NCBI RefSeq assembly: GCF_938040115.1
Contig: NZ_CALHXD010000227.1
Coordinates: forward strand, 1 to 15,569
Direction of reading: 5' to 3'
DNA from: an uncultured Campylobacter sp.
GTDB taxonomy: Bacteria > Campylobacterota > Campylobacteria > Campylobacterales > Campylobacteraceae
Length of the DNA: 15,569 bases
Every line of letters begins with the position of its first letter. Within the stretch, counting starts at the first letter, position 1. This document shows positions 14,145-15,569 of this stretch, piece by piece. Made by a program: the position numbers and the translations under genes. The notes beneath the pieces are model-generated. The model ran no database searches. It saw nothing but the letters and a program-made list of their open reading frames with translations, and was not told where the DNA came from.

Positions 14145-14950
14145 TATCTAAGCTCTTTTTTAAATTTTAAGAAATTTAGCCACTTCTCCATACCTTCGCC
14201 GGTTTTTGCATCTAGCTCGATAACATCGACCTTCGGATTTAGTTTGCGAGCCTCTTTGACGACTTTTTTCAGGTCAAATTCAAAATGCGGCAACAGCGAA
14301 GTTTTGGTTATCACGATGAGATCGGCGGCGCGAAACATGACCGGGTATTTAGCCACTTTATCGTCGCCTTCAGGTACTGAGAGCAGCACGACGTTAAAGT
14401 GCGAGCCGACGTCGTAGCTAGCGGGGCAAACGAGGTTGCCGACGTTTTCTACGAAAACTATATCAAGGCCCTCTAGCGGCAGATGATGAAGCCCCTCGTG
14501 CACCATAAAGGCATCGAGATGACATGCCTGCCCGGTCGTGATTTGGTGGGCTTTGCCGCCAGCTTTTATTATGCGGTCGGCGTCTTGGTTGGTTTCTAGA
14601 TCGCCCTCGACGACGCCGATTTTAAATTTACCGCTTTTTATCGTAGCTTCTAGTAGCGTTGTCTTGCCGCTGCCGGGGCTGCTCATGAGATTTACGCATA
14701 AAATCCCGTGCTCGTCCAAATGAGCGCGGTTGTGCGCGGCCTCTTCGTCGTTTTGGGATAAAATTTTCGTTATCACCTCGACCGTTTTGCTCTCGTTTAG
14801 CGCAGGGTGCGCGTGGCCGTGACTATGCTCGTGAGCCGCGCCGTGTCCGTGCTCGGCGCCGTGATCGTGAGCGTGCGAGTGGGTCGTGCCGTCCGCGTGA
14901 GTATGGGTATGGTCGTGTCCGCCGAGCGAGCATCCGCAATCTTTACACAT
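14144..14950 (-). CDS. hypB: Hydrogenase nickel-incorporation GTPase HypB
   Basis: HypB is the GTPase that drives nickel insertion into [NiFe]-hydrogenase together with HypA. The 268-residue protein starts MCKDCGC, the high-affinity nickel motif of E. coli-type HypB. A stretch with 15 His between residues 12 and 48 follows, likely for nickel storage. The SIMIBI-class G domain has Walker A SSPGSGKTT (90-98), VEGDLETNQDADR (114-126), the metal site Cys143-His144 with Cys175, and ENVGNLVCP (168-176). The G4 position, normally NKxD, reads TKTS (215-218). The ATG has AAGGAG about eight bases upstream, and a TATAAT lies further up. It is the first gene of the hyp operon. Confidence 0.96.
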   Translation of the reverse strand: MCKDCGCSLGGHDHTHTHADGTTHSHAHDHGAEHGHGAAHEHSHGHAHPALNESKTVEVITKILSQNDEEAAHNRAHLDEHGILCVNLMSSPGSGKTTLLEATIKSGKFKIGVVEGDLETNQDADRIIKAGGKAHQITTGQACHLDAFMVHEGLHHLPLEGLDIVFVENVGNLVCPASYDVGSHFNVVLLSVPEGDDKVAKYPVMFRAADLIVITKTSLLPHFEFDLKKVVKEARKLNPKVDVIELDAKTGEGMEKWLNFLKFKKELR

Positions 14951-14980
14951 TTTGTTTCTCCTTAGCGATTTTTTGGGGTT

Positions 14981-14986
14981 ATTATA
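14981..14986 (-). promoter_or_regulatory. -10 element of the hyp operon
   Basis: A perfect TATAAT on the minus strand (context GAGTATAATAACC) lies 31-36 bases before the hypB ATG, giving a leader of about 25 bases that contains the ribosome site. No clear -35 is seen, which is usual in Campylobacter. No known nickel or Fur operator was recognised. Confidence 0.6.
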
Positions 14987-15087
14987 CTCTTAGATGTTAA
15001 AATCTCGCTTTAGTTTCATACCTTGCGGATATTATTTCGTTGCGTTTTATTTATATTTTTGAGATTTTTGTGGCGGCGGCGAGATCG

Positions 15088-15132
15088 GTCAAATTTGACA
15101 CAAATTTGAGCCACGTCAAATTTTATGGCTCA
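15088..15132. repeat. Palindromes upstream of the hyp promoter
   Basis: The perfect 12-base palindrome GTCAAATTTGAC (15088-15099) is followed by a hairpin with arms TGAGCCA (15107-15113) and TGGCTCA (15126-15132), whose loop again contains GTCAAATTT. They lie between the hyp promoter and the end of the upstream minus-strand gene. They could help terminate that gene, bind a regulator, or be a dispersed element. Confidence 0.6.
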
Positions 15133-15172
15133 GGCTAAATTTGACTTCAGATTAGCCTAGTCAAATTTAGCC
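15133..15172 (-). terminator. Perfect 13-bp hairpin after the GDYXXLXY gene
   Basis: GGCTAAATTTGAC (15133-15145) and GTCAAATTTAGCC (15160-15172) are perfect inverted arms around a 14-base loop, 16 bases past the stop of the minus-strand gene. This is the expected place for a terminator, but no T-run follows. The loop contains TTAGCCT, which can pair with AGGCTAA at 15132-15138 in a competing seven-base stem. Confidence 0.55.
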
Positions 15173-15188
15173 CTCTTTGCCAACAAAT

Positions 15189-15569
15189 TTAATGTCCGCG
15201 AGACTCGCCCGCGTTTGGTTTTTCTACTACGATATCCTTGATGCGAGCTTTGCCGTTATCCATCACGCTGATGACGGCCGTGGCGTTAAACTCCATCATA
15301 TCTCGCTCCATCTGCTGCGCTTTTTTAGGCGGCATAAAAAAGGCCTCGATGCCGAAATTTGCGGTATTATAATCAACCCTGCCAGCTAAAAACGTCCCGC
15401 CGTTAGGCCGCTCGAAGCTATATCTATCAAATTTATACCTGCCGTCTTTGTCCTGCTTTAAAACGGCGTAAATTTTAGCACCGTGCAGCTGCTGCCTTTT
15501 GCTTAAATTCGAGTCTCTTTTGTCCAGCTCGTAAACGCTCGCAAAGCCGTAGCTAAGGCGCACGTAGTC
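15189..15569 (-). CDS. GDYXXLXY-type protein, C-terminal part cut by window edge
   Basis: The frame enters from the right edge and codes for 126 residues. It begins DYVRLSYGFA, which fits the eponymous GDYxxLxY motif of this family of membrane-anchored proteins if the codon just outside is Gly. A second conserved-looking block follows: RYSFERPNGGTFLAGRVDY, then YNTANFGIEAFFMP and a C-terminal stretch with strand pattern ending before a Gly/His tail. Members usually have one N-terminal membrane segment, which would lie outside the window; their function is not known. A GTG at 15563 is in frame but would cut the motif, so it is unlikely to be the start. Hairpins follow the stop. Confidence 0.7.
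   Translation of the reverse strand, partial: DYVRLSYGFASVYELDKRDSNLSKRQQLHGAKIYAVLKQDKDGRYKFDRYSFERPNGGTFLAGRVDYNTANFGIEAFFMPPKKAQQMERDMMEFNATAVISVMDNGKARIKDIVVEKPNAGESRGH

Noticed and set aside
14806..14917. Repeat-like GTG/CGTG-rich tract
   Set aside because: This is the coding sequence for the His-rich segment of HypB and not a separate repeat.
1..15569. Regularly recurring AAATTT words as a possible CRISPR array
   Set aside because: Spacing is irregular, the shared unit is only 6-9 bases, and most copies are inside ordinary genes.

Overview
The window looks like chromosomal DNA of an epsilonproteobacterium, most likely a Campylobacter of the higher-GC, hydrogen-using group (C. rectus, C. 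showae, C. curvus and relatives). This is inferred from the gene set: oorDAB, a monomeric NADP-type isocitrate dehydrogenase next to mdh, and a hypBCDE-A cluster. The DNA is also saturated with the hexamer AAATTT, in and between genes. The species is a guess, as no database was searched.

From left to right, bases 1-2004 hold the minus-strand operon oorD-oorA-oorB (2-oxoglutarate:acceptor oxidoreductase). It is cut by the left edge, and oorC is presumably outside. A 5' region with a good promoter and a long hairpin follows. Next, still on the minus strand, come a NlpC/P60-type lipoprotein, malate dehydrogenase, monomeric isocitrate dehydrogenase and the transglycosylase MltG. The icd-mdh-...-oor order matches the TCA-cycle locus of C. 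jejuni, but the sucCD genes found there between mdh and oorD are absent; the lipoprotein gene takes their place.

A large AsmA/YhdP-like envelope protein is encoded on the plus strand (7071-9620). Its 5' end overlaps that of mltG head to head, so each gene's likely promoter lies in the other's coding sequence. Beyond it is an accessory stretch (9621-11186). It contains a hairpin, the remains of a small membrane-protein gene broken by frameshifts, and two small soluble orphan proteins on the minus strand.

Bases 11187-14950 hold the minus-strand [NiFe]-hydrogenase maturation operon hypB-hypC-hypD-hypE-hypA, tightly packed with start/stop overlaps and ended by a clear intrinsic terminator. A 45-codon ORF, missed at usual size cut-offs, exactly fills the hypE-hypA gap and overlaps the hypA start. 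Upstream of hypB are a good promoter and a cluster of palindromes. The C-terminal part of a GDYXXLXY-type protein is cut by the right edge.

Functionally this is mostly core metabolism: oxidative TCA steps feeding reduced ferredoxin or flavodoxin and NADPH, hydrogenase metallocentre assembly, and envelope maintenance. The clearest novelty candidates are the hypE-hypA small ORF, the decayed membrane-protein gene, the sucCD replacement, the overlapping divergent mltG/AsmA-like start region, and the AAATTT-cored intergenic palindromes. I see no new multi-gene defence or mobile system. No tRNA, rRNA, CRISPR array or insertion sequence was seen.
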